From Niastella sp966211305 (GTDB lineage: Bacteria > Bacteroidota > Bacteroidia > Chitinophagales > Chitinophagaceae), in NCBI GenBank assembly GCA_966211305.1, contig CBIHPC010000031.1, forward strand, positions 1 to 44,030: a stretch of 44,030 bases of DNA. The letters are read 5' to 3'. The notes under the pieces were generated by a model. The model did not search any database. It was not told the origin of the DNA and worked only from the letters and a program-made list of their open reading frames with translations. A program made the position numbers and the translations under genes. Below are positions 19,901-27,203 of this stretch, in pieces (position 1 is the first letter of the stretch; each line of letters starts with the position of its first letter).

Positions 19901-22694
19901 TATTATTGGCCGGATCACCGAAGTAGGACAGTTGGCCAGCAGTACGGCTATGGTTGATGCCACAAGCAGGGACCAGGGTTCATTGGAGACCTGGCTCACG
20001 AATGCCGCGGGAACGGCAGAGCAGATAACGAAGACGACGTACGATGTTGAATACACGCCATTACAACCGGTGCTGAAAACGCGCAACCTGCGCAACCGGG
20101 TATCGTGGACGGCATTATATAACACGGCTACCGATCTGGCCAATAATGAAGCGGCTACTGCCACCTACTACACCTATGACATTCTGGGCAATGTAGATAC
20201 CCTGGTGCAGGATTACCGGTTCGGTGTAATGGCCGACAATGGCAACCGTTTCAAAAAGATTGCTTATGATTTTGACCTGGTAAGCGGAAAGGTAAACCAG
20301 GTAAGTTATCAGCCCGGGCAGCCCGATGCGTTCTATCACAGGTATGTGTACGATGCAGAGAACCGTATAACAAATGTGCTCACCAGTGCAGATAGTATCA
20401 ACTGGGATAATGATGCGTTTTACCAGTATTACGATCATGGACCGCTGGCGAGAACAATTTTAGGCGAGCAACAGGTGCAGGGCATTAACCATGCATACAA
20501 TTTGCAGGGTTGGTTAAAAACCTTTAACCCGGATGTGCAAACTGGCGGCGGCTACACTTTGAAAGCTGACGGCAGCACAGGAAGTGTTGTAGGCAAGTCG
20601 GCTTACCAGGTGATGTTGAATTACTTTAGTGGCGATTACAAGGCTATTAGTGGCGCTGTTGCCATGGATGCCGGAGTAGCCGACACGTTGGGAAGCGATT
20701 ACCGCCCGTTGTACAACGGGAATATCAGCAGCATGGCGGTGAATATTGAGAAGTTAGGCAATCCGTTGTTGTATAATTACCAATATGACCAGTTGAACCG
20801 GCTGGTGGGTATGGATGCCTGGCAAAAAGGGGCTAACTGGGGTAGTTTAACACCAAGAAGTGACTTCCAGGAACGGATCAGTTATGATGCCAATGGAAAT
20901 ATTTTAGGTTACAAGCGTAATGGGAATAATACGTTTGCCGGTAAGCCGTTGGGTATGGACAGTCTTAATTACAGTTATGTAATGGGTACTAACCGGTTAG
21001 ATCATGTGAGTGATAGTGAGCCTGCGGGCAATTATACCGAGGATATAGACAATCAAACTGCCGGTAACTATGATTATGATGCCATTGGTAATCTGGTAAA
21101 AGATAATGCGGAAGGCATAACCAGTATTAGTTGGACGGTATATGGAAAGATCAGGCAGATCGTAAAGGGCGATAGTGTTATGATTTTATATACCTATGAT
21201 CCCAGTGGTAACAGGATTAGTAAAGCGATAATTAAGTCAGGTTCCACTGATACTGCCAGAACATGGTATGTAAGAGATGCACAGGGGAATGTAATGAGTA
21301 TATATGAGGCTGGAAGGCCTTCTGTAAATGAAGGTCATTTAACACAATCAGAGCTGCACTTGTATGGTAGCAGCAGGATCGGGTTATTACACCGGAGCTT
21401 TGATGTAGCTGAAGAATACAATCCGACCGATACCACCATGCCTTTGCTGGGTACTGGCCTTAGTCATAACTTTGGTAGGGGAAATAAGCTCTTTGAGTTA
21501 AGTAATCACCTGGGCAACGTGCTGGTGACGGTGAACGATAAAAAGCTCGGCGTGTCATCAAACAATAATGTTGTTGATTACTTCAATCCGCAGGTAGTGA
21601 GTGCGCAGGACTATTATCCTTTTGGAATGTTGCAGGTGGGAAGGGTATCTAATTCAAGTGGCTATCGTTTTGGGTTTAATGGTAAAGAGAATGATAATGA
21701 GGTGAAGGGGGAGGGTAATCAGCAGGATTATGGGATGAGGATTTATGATCCGAGGTTGGGGAGGTTTTTGAGTGAGGACCCCTTAACGAAAAAATATCCT
21801 TTTTATACTCCTTATCAGTTTGCAGGTAATAGTCCTGTTTTATCTATTGATATAGATGGCCTGGAAGGAGATAAAAATGTAAATAATACAGAAAATTCAA
21901 CACAAAAAGAACCTTCCACACCTGTAAATTTTTGGGATGAAGATTACCAAAACAAAGAGTTTAAAAAAAGTGATATTTACAAAAATTATCGTAACCAATT
22001 GAAACCAGGGGAAACTCTGAATAAGATTAATGGAGTGTATGTTTTTGCAAGAGAGTCAAATACTAGTGACGAAACAAGCTATTATTGGCTTAATGGTAAA
22101 ACTTGGGTGCCATTTAATCCTTTGGTTTATCATGCCCCTGTTGATAGAAATCCAATAAAAACAATTTTTTGGGATGCAACAATTAAACCATTACTTCCAT
22201 TTGATGATGTCGATGTTTATGCTAGTGCTCAAGTTAAAAAAACGGTGGAAGTTACTGTTTTGGGTAAAAAAGTTAGTGGTACTATGGTGCAGTATGGGGG
22301 GCAAATTGGGTTGACCACTGAGAATGGCCAAGGAGGATATGCTGATTTTGTTACAGTAAATAGATCCTATGTAAATTACAAAATTCCCAATACCAAAACA
22401 GAAGTAAGAGTACTTCCATTTAGTGGTTCTCTTCAGACGCCTTTACCGATTGGAAATGCTCAATATGGTGAATTCAGACCTGCTTTCAGGGTTTTAAATA
22501 CCATTGGAAATTATAGGGGAATTGACATACAAACAGAAATGTTAATGAGCGGCAAAAACCTTAATGTTGGATTGCGTGGAAAATTAGAGACGCCTAAGTT
22601 AGCAGGATATAGTCTAGAAGTAAATGCTGGAGTAAGAGCGGGAAATATAAAATGGCCAACTATAATAACTGCTTTGTATAATGCTGTTAAATAG
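13995..22694 (+). CDS. Giant secreted DUF6443/Rhs-repeat protein with variable C-terminal tip
   Basis: A 2899-residue protein with a signal peptide (MQTHSFYRILLLIGFICLAA, cut near ARA). Residues about 290-370 match the DUF6443 pattern (VVVQYFDGGLRSRQTV, FYDYQGRPAIQVMPVPS). A long cysteine-containing region follows. Residues about 1355-1735 hold beta-propeller blades (PTPDGGYIMAGG, TSDNGYIAIGTT, TSDGGYAALGIY). YD/Rhs repeats occupy about 1870-2435 (YDRLGRLAVSQ, YDYDAIGNLVKDN). The Rhs-associated core runs about 2455-2620 (NHLGNVLVTVND, QDYYPFGMLQVG, DYGMRIYDPRLGRFLSEDPL) and ends at IDIDGL. The last 275 or so residues form a tip in clearly AT-richer DNA that I cannot assign. In known Rhs proteins the tip is the toxin and the next gene its antidote, which fits the neighbour 9 nt downstream. 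The Sec signal peptide differs from type VI-delivered Rhs proteins. Confidence 0.85.
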   Translation: MQTHSFYRILLLIGFICLAAIARAGDGGGVVAKAILDGSKHQVHKDSTVTVEDSAFFNAAAIGVDTGYSVQNVITLKINEASNVYMQTAFQVNVKLRISYSNGTDTASIIKDFTVTYDTGNVYNARNNFVFYGGRKVTVKVLEVDSNGATWNVSSVLMIENQLTAKPKYIFSCTNTVTSITITPVADTADELPVSWTAIRGADQYDLEWTYVDASAYERYKTGGSFDPALIFYHNATRISTTGNTYNIPLMYDNNGTLFIRVRPVQIGNAKSVLAAIWSSDASSPVMGQYAFTGHERPLNWQSNISFAEEGKRKVVVQYFDGGLRSRQTVTKDNTTNNTIVAETFYDYQGRPAIQVMPVPSLQNVIQYTAGFNKSINNPEYYKSDYDSLPGLDQYCSTRANPMDPASGASLYYSPNNPKKMIGMNQFIPDAENYPFTETEYEQDNTGRIKRQGGVGPNHQLNSTHETKYFYSTPDQNELYALFGTDVGDKSHYFKNVVSDANGQYSVSYVDMHGRTIATGLTGAAPAAMAPLASNTSSQVTESITDSRSTVLDNWSMVNQKTIVVPEAGNYDFNYRLDPRTLIEPNCDTQDICYTCLYDLRITITDNCNNQNLPGNKAFDTVLHNFSLGNIGPDCEPSAMTVNFSLNLPKGSYEVVKRLTLSRDAFNYYRDSVYMPNNTCKSLQDFIEEQRTIIRNATDNCVPDCATCRAGVGTLEQFTTDFVNKAKIPAGEVAAYSTQIATAYKDALEACNDLCGDSTSANNDIRAAMLQDMIPPYGQYADTSVNGRDDVFNIFWVDPQDSIKYVPVFRLDEITYLDEVGQPDLVYNMQSNLMVDPGSLSKLEFAQSFRTSWAEALLPYHPEYCKLKALESFKASNVWDRKMEAVDNFRDARDSGYLNPTGLSGSVVPYPSNEALRDPFVTSGPGSLRLLLENKMKNYMTLKNGTVVNMWAMANIVAKCNEGNAACVDYYNNTHAHNFDTTWCGGDLDLAWQSFRNIYLATKQEIINAYINTSSVVTNCTPDNKAYTKPPTYEQLVDSGHAPHFYGETSKVISNQGLDYASNPDKVNEAKAEAQRKLNEMYDQNCDAMTGDWRAKLSGCYSEAQLNEIIPLLRGVCRTACDDQHLFGASTLPAGRSFEGYTSFKQVIETYNNANGIPNDLTCNAELITTPAPYDKQPVFYVNPVTSRPGDCECNLINEHYRKYRAWRILKPGATFSEYMLRTQGVSMSESDLQTLRSLCNDANIPGVGGYACSNLSVPVYLPPALQCNSGEVCTPCTVVDSLYLNYKQTYPNDTPKLAEADDTLQLKRNNLFRNFMNNRLGYSLQAEEYLQFMQQCHDSAANITSITYCNDKRIGSIYRTVSEDLGKLYDIQPTPDGGYIMAGGIQSVSKDGTLVKTDSSGDVQWAMKYGGADSDTLVRVRRTSDNGYIAIGTTHSGRYSTGAIWILKTNTDGTLGWTKTIGFSTPFGEHGYDIIQTSDGGYAALGIYNQHAGHGEFVLTRLQSNGNINWVRRFGTSRLQNNSTVCIPDITDSLNYNGVPAYGLLEQEDTLLVSGAAYDPNLGDRYFGVIHKVNKANGTLMKSWHYADGNDSTRSCWFRDIHATENGYMVMVNSAQQLGTVNAQVGVINLTEAGDVISYKRFNIPDGSSRMATSSVFPSNDGGYMVAQTGNNSTHVIWQRVDAANNIVWSGETALSGTQTVGRIAQNTNGKYTVAGDNNQQMMMLALNPGTTCYDQDIELGATNEIATRVPWAINVDEPVLPLHTDTTLTPLGYSLTASELVCTGDGTCDYIYDGPRLCGKSNPVLPPFTDEYIGSCSDSSFFAISKGTELYKSYTDSLTGAFERNYIDKCLQAYKYESFTFTHSVREYHYTLYYYDQAGNLIRTVPPAGVNKYDTVQVRQAIEAGTELPFAHAMHTDYRYNTLNQVVAQHSPDGGSSAFWYDRLGRLAVSQNAKQKDSTQYSYTKYDIIGRITEVGQLASSTAMVDATSRDQGSLETWLTNAAGTAEQITKTTYDVEYTPLQPVLKTRNLRNRVSWTALYNTATDLANNEAATATYYTYDILGNVDTLVQDYRFGVMADNGNRFKKIAYDFDLVSGKVNQVSYQPGQPDAFYHRYVYDAENRITNVLTSADSINWDNDAFYQYYDHGPLARTILGEQQVQGINHAYNLQGWLKTFNPDVQTGGGYTLKADGSTGSVVGKSAYQVMLNYFSGDYKAISGAVAMDAGVADTLGSDYRPLYNGNISSMAVNIEKLGNPLLYNYQYDQLNRLVGMDAWQKGANWGSLTPRSDFQERISYDANGNILGYKRNGNNTFAGKPLGMDSLNYSYVMGTNRLDHVSDSEPAGNYTEDIDNQTAGNYDYDAIGNLVKDNAEGITSISWTVYGKIRQIVKGDSVMILYTYDPSGNRISKAIIKSGSTDTARTWYVRDAQGNVMSIYEAGRPSVNEGHLTQSELHLYGSSRIGLLHRSFDVAEEYNPTDTTMPLLGTGLSHNFGRGNKLFELSNHLGNVLVTVNDKKLGVSSNNNVVDYFNPQVVSAQDYYPFGMLQVGRVSNSSGYRFGFNGKENDNEVKGEGNQQDYGMRIYDPRLGRFLSEDPLTKKYPFYTPYQFAGNSPVLSIDIDGLEGDKNVNNTENSTQKEPSTPVNFWDEDYQNKEFKKSDIYKNYRNQLKPGETLNKINGVYVFARESNTSDETSYYWLNGKTWVPFNPLVYHAPVDRNPIKTIFWDATIKPLLPFDDVDVYASAQVKKTVEVTVLGKKVSGTMVQYGGQIGLTTENGQGGYADFVTVNRSYVNYKIPNTKTEVRVLPFSGSLQTPLPIGNAQYGEFRPAFRVLNTIGNYRGIDIQTEMLMSGKNLNVGLRGKLETPKLAGYSLEVNAGVRAGNIKWPTIITALYNAVK
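21339..21646 (+). repeat. Rhs-core direct repeat, copy A (within the main rhs gene)
   Basis: These 308 bp reappear at 30500-30807 at a constant offset of 9161 with no indel and 9 mismatches counted by eye. From 21394 to 21598 (205 bp) the two copies are identical, including silent positions, which implies recent duplication or gene conversion. Downstream, similarity continues only at protein level to the IDIDGL/IDLDGL boundary, after which the tips are unrelated. Confidence 0.9.
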
Positions 22695-22703
22695 TAAATA
22701 CAC

Positions 22704-23165
22704 ATGAAAAAGCATACGCAATTAATAGTAATAATAGTAATAGGCTTTATTCTAGTTAGAATATTAAAACCTAATCAATGGGATATTATGGTTTATTCAC
22801 TTTTGACACTTATTTTATTTATAAGTTCAGGGCAAGAGGTATGGAGAATGATTAAAACGCGGAAAGGTGTATTTGTTGATGGATGTATTAGTCAGGTAGA
22901 AAGTTCCGAAAATGATGATGAAATAAAAAGGATTATTGGATTTGTTTCTCCTACCGATAATGTTGAGTATACGATTAACGATGTATCTATTGGAAATAAA
23001 TATCTAGTAACGCAATTGCCATCGAAAGTAAAGGTGTGGGTTAATGTTAAAGATCCTCAAAAGTCACTAGTTGCAAAAGAGTTTGATGGTATGGTGTTTC
23101 TGTCTTTGTCAGGTAAAATCATTTTTGCAATCTTTTTTTTGATAATGGTGATAATTAGTTGGTGA
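22704..23165 (+). CDS. Putative immunity protein of the main Rhs tip, DUF3592-like membrane protein
   Basis: A 153-residue protein starting 9 nt after the rhs stop. It has hydrophobic segments at residues 7-21 and 27-42, a soluble middle, and a C-terminal segment at about 132-152 (KIIFAIFFLIMVIISW). The middle (GVFVDGCISQVESS, YTINDVSIGNKY, VKVWVNVKDPQKSLVAKEF) follows the DUF3592 plan, in which a small beta domain sits between membrane helices and ends with a V-x-V-x-x-x-P-x-x-P-like strand. The DNA is AT-rich like the preceding tip. Position and size are those of Rhs immunity genes. Immunity is inferred from context only; a membrane location would suit a toxin acting at the envelope or entering through it. 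Confidence 0.65.
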   Translation: MKKHTQLIVIIVIGFILVRILKPNQWDIMVYSLLTLILFISSGQEVWRMIKTRKGVFVDGCISQVESSENDDEIKRIIGFVSPTDNVEYTINDVSIGNKYLVTQLPSKVKVWVNVKDPQKSLVAKEFDGMVFLSLSGKIIFAIFFLIMVIISW

Positions 23166-23291
23166 TTTTGGATTATGAAAAATATAACAATAGTTTATTT
23201 AACGAAATAAAACCAAGCTAGTTATGAAAATGATCCGTTTGCAATTCATTCACACGACTGTCTTTAAATCGATCTATAAATGATCATTATA

Positions 23292-23355
23292 GAAGTCAAT
23301 AATGTGAAGATCGCTAATGTAGGCAATAACGGAGAGTCAATCATCTGCAAATGTT
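23292..23355 (+). pseudogene. Possible decayed fragment of the fibre N-terminal module
   Basis: In the 252-nt gap after the putative immunity gene, NNVKIANVGNNGESII can be read and lines up without gaps with DSVKITNTCDTAELII of the fibre genes. The DNA around AATGTGAAGATCGCTAAT matches the copy at 333 well. A stop follows after a few codons. The match is short, so chance remains possible. Confidence 0.3.
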
Positions 23356-23417
23356 AATGATGTTGCCCATGACTTTAAAAAAAATACGCTACTATAGAAA
23401 ATTAACATAAACCATTT

Positions 23418-24353
23418 ATGAAAAGAGTTATTTCCCTCCTCGCACTTCTGTGCCTGGAAAAAGCCCTTCATGCCCAATACATCTACACCATCAAGGCCGA
23501 TAGTGTAAAGGTCACCAACTCCTGCGATACCGCGGAACTTATCATTGAGAACCATACGCAAAATGTTTGCGGTTTTTTATTCAACAAAGGAAGGGGAAGA
23601 ACGGAATTCAGAAGGGGATTGCTGAGGATCAACGACAGTATATCTGTTATTGGCTGTGATACACTCAAGTTGAATCCCTGGTTACAAGGTGGTAACCGCT
23701 TCGGTGCAATAGGTAAGTTTGGTACACTGGATGATAATCCTATTGATTATTATACCAACAATACACTTCGTGGCAGATGGGCAACCAACGGTAATTTGAC
23801 CCTTGGTTCTGCAATTGATGAAGGCCATAAGTTTCAGGTAATGGGCAGTGGTGGTGTTTTTATTAACCCAAACCTGTCACGGCAAGGTGATAGAATAAAA
23901 ATTGGTTCCAATATTAATACCTCAGACGGGCAGAATATCCTTATCGCTACTTCAAATGATTATGGAGGTTCCTATAAAAATGTATTAGTGGAAAGGGATG
24001 GTAATATTGGTTTGGGGCATAGTGCACCGCATACCTGGTCTGTAGGTGCTCCTTTAATAAGATGTCATGCTTCAGGGTTGTTGTCTATCATGACCCCGGG
24101 GATCTATTTTGGAAATACACCTGGCCCATGGAATGCATCTGCTTTGGTTACTGCAGTGTCAAATACCAATGAATGGCTGACTGGCCAAACTGAATATCCC
24201 CGGGGGGAAAACCATTATTACTTCGGCACCCGGCTTACAACTAGTTTCGATGGCGCAACAAGAGCGCCGCTCAAAATTAGCGGACGCGAATTATATCTTC
24301 AAACAGGACCTGTGGAAGCAACCGCTATAAAAATCGAAAAAACAGGAATGTAA
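23418..24353 (+). CDS. Tail-fibre-like protein, 5' part of a frameshifted gene
   Basis: 311 residues: signal peptide (MKRVISLLALLCLEKALHAQ), the conserved module with all three cysteines (TNSCDT, NVCGFLF, IGCDTL), NPWLQGGNRFGAIG, then fibre-like repeats (NGNLTLGSAIDEGHKFQVMG). The frame closes at TAA 24351-24353. The next frame starts on the shared A (24353) and continues exactly where the intact paralogue at 25399 continues (EAMRIAESQNVIIGV aligns across the break). One extra base, for example a seventh A in the run at 24337-24342, would give a fused protein of about 650 residues. The leader AATTAACATAAACCATTT-ATG is shared with the copy at 30280. Whether this is a real mutation, a reversible switch or a sequence error cannot be decided here. 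Confidence 0.75.
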   Translation: MKRVISLLALLCLEKALHAQYIYTIKADSVKVTNSCDTAELIIENHTQNVCGFLFNKGRGRTEFRRGLLRINDSISVIGCDTLKLNPWLQGGNRFGAIGKFGTLDDNPIDYYTNNTLRGRWATNGNLTLGSAIDEGHKFQVMGSGGVFINPNLSRQGDRIKIGSNINTSDGQNILIATSNDYGGSYKNVLVERDGNIGLGHSAPHTWSVGAPLIRCHASGLLSIMTPGIYFGNTPGPWNASALVTAVSNTNEWLTGQTEYPRGENHYYFGTRLTTSFDGATRAPLKISGRELYLQTGPVEATAIKIEKTGM

Positions 24354-25372
24354 TGATCGGTACTGAAACTGACAACGGCGATAAACTACAGGTTATAGGA
24401 AATGTATTTGCCAATGGCGCCAAACATCTTTTAGGTAATTTATCAATTGTTAACGGCACGGAAGCAGCGGTCGCAGGTTCTGCTGCAGGCATTCGTGTCG
24501 ATGATCCTACCAATGGCAGCTTTATTTTCCAGGGAACCAATCAGGGCTGGGCAAGGGATATGTTTGTTTTTACAGACACATATAACGGGTTGGGACAAGA
24601 TGTGTATTTCGATGATCAAAGTATTATCAAAATAAAAAGCGGGATCAGGTCGAATAATATTGCAGGAAATTCAGCCAGTATAATTAACATACAACCGGTG
24701 TACAATTTAAGTCCCGCAGTAAGTAATCCGCTTACGATGCGTGGCATTTATTATAAACCAACTTTAACGAGTATAGTTCCAGGAAGTAAACATGTTGCAA
24801 TTGAAACAGTAAGCGGAGATGTATTGTTGGGAACTACCTCGGGCAACACCGGCATTGGCACCAGTGCGCCTACAGCGCAATTGCACACAACCAGTACCGT
24901 TCGTTTTGGAGGTTTAACCAATAATAACAGCCTTTCACGCGTAGTAGTAAGCGATGCCAACGGTAATTTGTATTACCGGGAAGATTCTTCTTTTGGTGCT
25001 TTTAATGGTTCCTTTGATTCCGACCTGGCAGTTAACGGCCGTGTTTCCGCTCAAAAAATGTTGATCACTCAAACCGGTCGCTGGCCCGATTATGTTTTCA
25101 GTAAGCAGTATCAGCTTCCTTCGTTGACCGAAGTAGAAAATTTCATCAAACAGAATAACCATCTACCCGGCATTCCTTCAGCCGCAGAAGTAGAGCAAAA
25201 AGGTATTGATGTAGGAGGCAACCAGGCTGCCCTGTTAAAAAAGATCGAAGAACTGACCTTATATATAATTGATCAGGACAAAACTATAAAAAAGCAAAAT
25301 GATCAAATTAATGACCTGTTAAATTTAAAACAGGAAATGGCTGAACTGAAGGCCCTTATAAAGAACAAATAA
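24353..25372 (+). CDS. Tail-fibre-like protein, 3' part of a frameshifted gene
   Basis: 339 residues without a signal peptide, overlapping the upstream stop by one base (TAATG), so coupled translation is conceivable. It starts MIGTETDNGDKLQVIGN, a mid-protein fibre motif, and ends with the block shared with the gene at 25399: FGGLTNNNSLSRVVVSDANG, then ITQTGRWPDYVFSKQYQLPS, HLPGIPSAAEVEQKGIDVG, and a terminal heptad coiled coil (KKIEELTLYIIDQDKTIKKQ). This C-terminal block is common on Bacteroidota tail-fibre-like proteins and resembles trimerising or chaperone-type fibre ends. Alone it would lack an export signal, supporting the view that it is the second half of the gene at 23418. Confidence 0.75.
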   Translation: MIGTETDNGDKLQVIGNVFANGAKHLLGNLSIVNGTEAAVAGSAAGIRVDDPTNGSFIFQGTNQGWARDMFVFTDTYNGLGQDVYFDDQSIIKIKSGIRSNNIAGNSASIINIQPVYNLSPAVSNPLTMRGIYYKPTLTSIVPGSKHVAIETVSGDVLLGTTSGNTGIGTSAPTAQLHTTSTVRFGGLTNNNSLSRVVVSDANGNLYYREDSSFGAFNGSFDSDLAVNGRVSAQKMLITQTGRWPDYVFSKQYQLPSLTEVENFIKQNNHLPGIPSAAEVEQKGIDVGGNQAALLKKIEELTLYIIDQDKTIKKQNDQINDLLNLKQEMAELKALIKNK

Positions 25373-25398
25373 TCTTGTCCAGAAATAATACAACTTTT

Positions 25399-27177
25399 AT
25401 GAAAAGAATGCTGTTCTTCCTTTCGCTCGTTTGCATTGGAAAAGCTATGCGAGCCCAATACGTCTACACCATCAAAGCCGATAGTGTAAAGATCACCAAC
25501 ACCTGCGATACCGCTGAGCTCATCATCGAGAACCATACCCAAAACGTTTGTGGCTTCTTATTCAACAAAGGAAGAGGGAGAACGGAGTTCAGGAGAGGGT
25601 TGATCAGGATAAACGACAGTATTTCCATTATAGGTTGTGATACTTTGAAGATGAATCCCTGGTTGCAGGGTGGAAACCGGTTTGCGACAACCGGTGTGTT
25701 CGGAACAATGGATAACAACCATATCGATTTTTATACGAATAGTTTACAGCGTGCCAGGTTAACCAATAACGGTGTTTTACAAATTGGAAATATACTGCCC
25801 GACAATGGAGATAAACTACAGGTGAGTAATAAAGGGGGTGTTACTATTTCTGCCAATTTATCGCGAAATTCGGATCGCATCCAAATAGGCCAAAATTTAA
25901 ATAGTGAGGATGGTCAGAATGCCTTGATTCGTACGTCGAATGATAATGGGGCGACATATAAAAATGTTCTTGTGGAGCGCGATGGCTATATTGGTTTGGG
26001 GACTTCAAACAAGCCTGGTGGATGGAATGTTGGCAATCCGGCACTCCGTTTATATCCAAATGGGATTGTAAATGTTGCCTCAAATTACTTTATGTTCGGT
26101 TACCCATATGGTAATTTTAACTCGTCGGCGTTGATGACATATGTTTCCAATCTTAATGAATGGGATCACAGTGGCAATTACCCAAACAGGCAAAATTATT
26201 ATTACTTTGGAACTCAATTAGGTGGCGCGGATGGCAATAATGTGAGAGCCAATTTAAAAATAAGTGGCCGTGAGTTGAATTTTTTGACAGGGGCTGTAGA
26301 AACTGAAGCAATGCGGATTGCTGAGTCTCAAAATGTAATAATTGGAGTGGCCAATGATAATGGAAATAAACTTCAGCTGGTTGGAAACTTTTACCAGGGA
26401 GGAGGCTCTGCTTCATTTGGTAATGGACTTTTGTTCAATCAGCTAAATAGTCAATCGAGGATATATTCTGAAAAGGGAATCATTTATCAGTCTAATAGTA
26501 CTGCAGATCAGCATCTTTTTTCAAATCAAATTGGGGCTGCATTTACGGGAACATTGGTGACTATAGATCCGGGATACTATCAACAGTTGCCAGATAACCA
26601 GTTATCTTTAAATGTTTACGGTAAGCAATATCAGCCAGGTCTGGCTGTAAACATGGCTGGTCGTGTGGGTATTGGAACGCAAACGCCTACCGCCCAATTG
26701 CATACAACAGGATCTGTTCGATTTGGCGGCTTAAGCAATAATAATGGCCTTACCCGGTTTATTGTAAGTGACGCCAACGGCAACCTGTATTACAGAGAAG
26801 ATACAGGTTCAGCTTTTAATGGTTTTCATAATTCCGACCTGGCAATCAACGGCCGCCTTTCCGCCAAACAAATGCTTATCACCCAAACCGGCCGCTGGCC
26901 CGATTATGTTTTCAGTAAACAATACCAACTTCCATCATTAACAGAAGTTGAAAGTTTCATTAACCAACATAGCCATCTTCCCGGTATCCCTTCTGCTGCT
27001 GAAGTAGAAAAGAAGGGTATTGATGTAGGTAATAACCAGGCTGCCCTTTTAAAAAAGATCGAGGAATTGACACTGTATATAATTGAACAGGACAAAACCA
27101 TTAAAAAACAAAACGATCAATATACAGAGCTAAAACACGAAATGGCCGAACTGAAGGCCCTAATAAAAAGCAAATAG
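25399..27177 (+). CDS. Tail-fibre-like surface protein, intact long paralogue
   Basis: ATG at 25399 is chosen over a TTG eight codons upstream because it begins the conserved signal peptide (MKRMLFFLSLVCIGKAMRAQ). The 592-residue protein has the shared N-terminal module with three cysteines, NPWLQGGNRFATTG, fibre repeats (NGVLQIGNILPDNGDKLQVS, ANDNGNKLQLVGN) and the C-terminal block SAKQMLITQTGRWPDY / HLPGIPSAAEVEKKGIDVG with a terminal coiled coil. It lies 26 nt downstream of the frameshifted paralogue and aligns with both of its halves, so it is the best reference for what that gene encoded. It is probably exported and trimeric at the cell surface; adhesion or target recognition is inference. 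No enzyme motif is seen. Confidence 0.8.
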   Translation: MKRMLFFLSLVCIGKAMRAQYVYTIKADSVKITNTCDTAELIIENHTQNVCGFLFNKGRGRTEFRRGLIRINDSISIIGCDTLKMNPWLQGGNRFATTGVFGTMDNNHIDFYTNSLQRARLTNNGVLQIGNILPDNGDKLQVSNKGGVTISANLSRNSDRIQIGQNLNSEDGQNALIRTSNDNGATYKNVLVERDGYIGLGTSNKPGGWNVGNPALRLYPNGIVNVASNYFMFGYPYGNFNSSALMTYVSNLNEWDHSGNYPNRQNYYYFGTQLGGADGNNVRANLKISGRELNFLTGAVETEAMRIAESQNVIIGVANDNGNKLQLVGNFYQGGGSASFGNGLLFNQLNSQSRIYSEKGIIYQSNSTADQHLFSNQIGAAFTGTLVTIDPGYYQQLPDNQLSLNVYGKQYQPGLAVNMAGRVGIGTQTPTAQLHTTGSVRFGGLSNNNGLTRFIVSDANGNLYYREDTGSAFNGFHNSDLAINGRLSAKQMLITQTGRWPDYVFSKQYQLPSLTEVESFINQHSHLPGIPSAAEVEKKGIDVGNNQAALLKKIEELTLYIIEQDKTIKKQNDQYTELKHEMAELKALIKSK

Positions 27178-27203
27178 TATCATTAGAAAATAAAACAACT
27201 TTT

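Noticed and set aside
24337..24343. A AAA AAC as a classical -1 ribosomal frameshift signal
   Set aside because: The heptamer is out of phase with the upstream frame for the standard two-tRNA slip. Single-tRNA or transcriptional slippage remains possible but weak with only six A.
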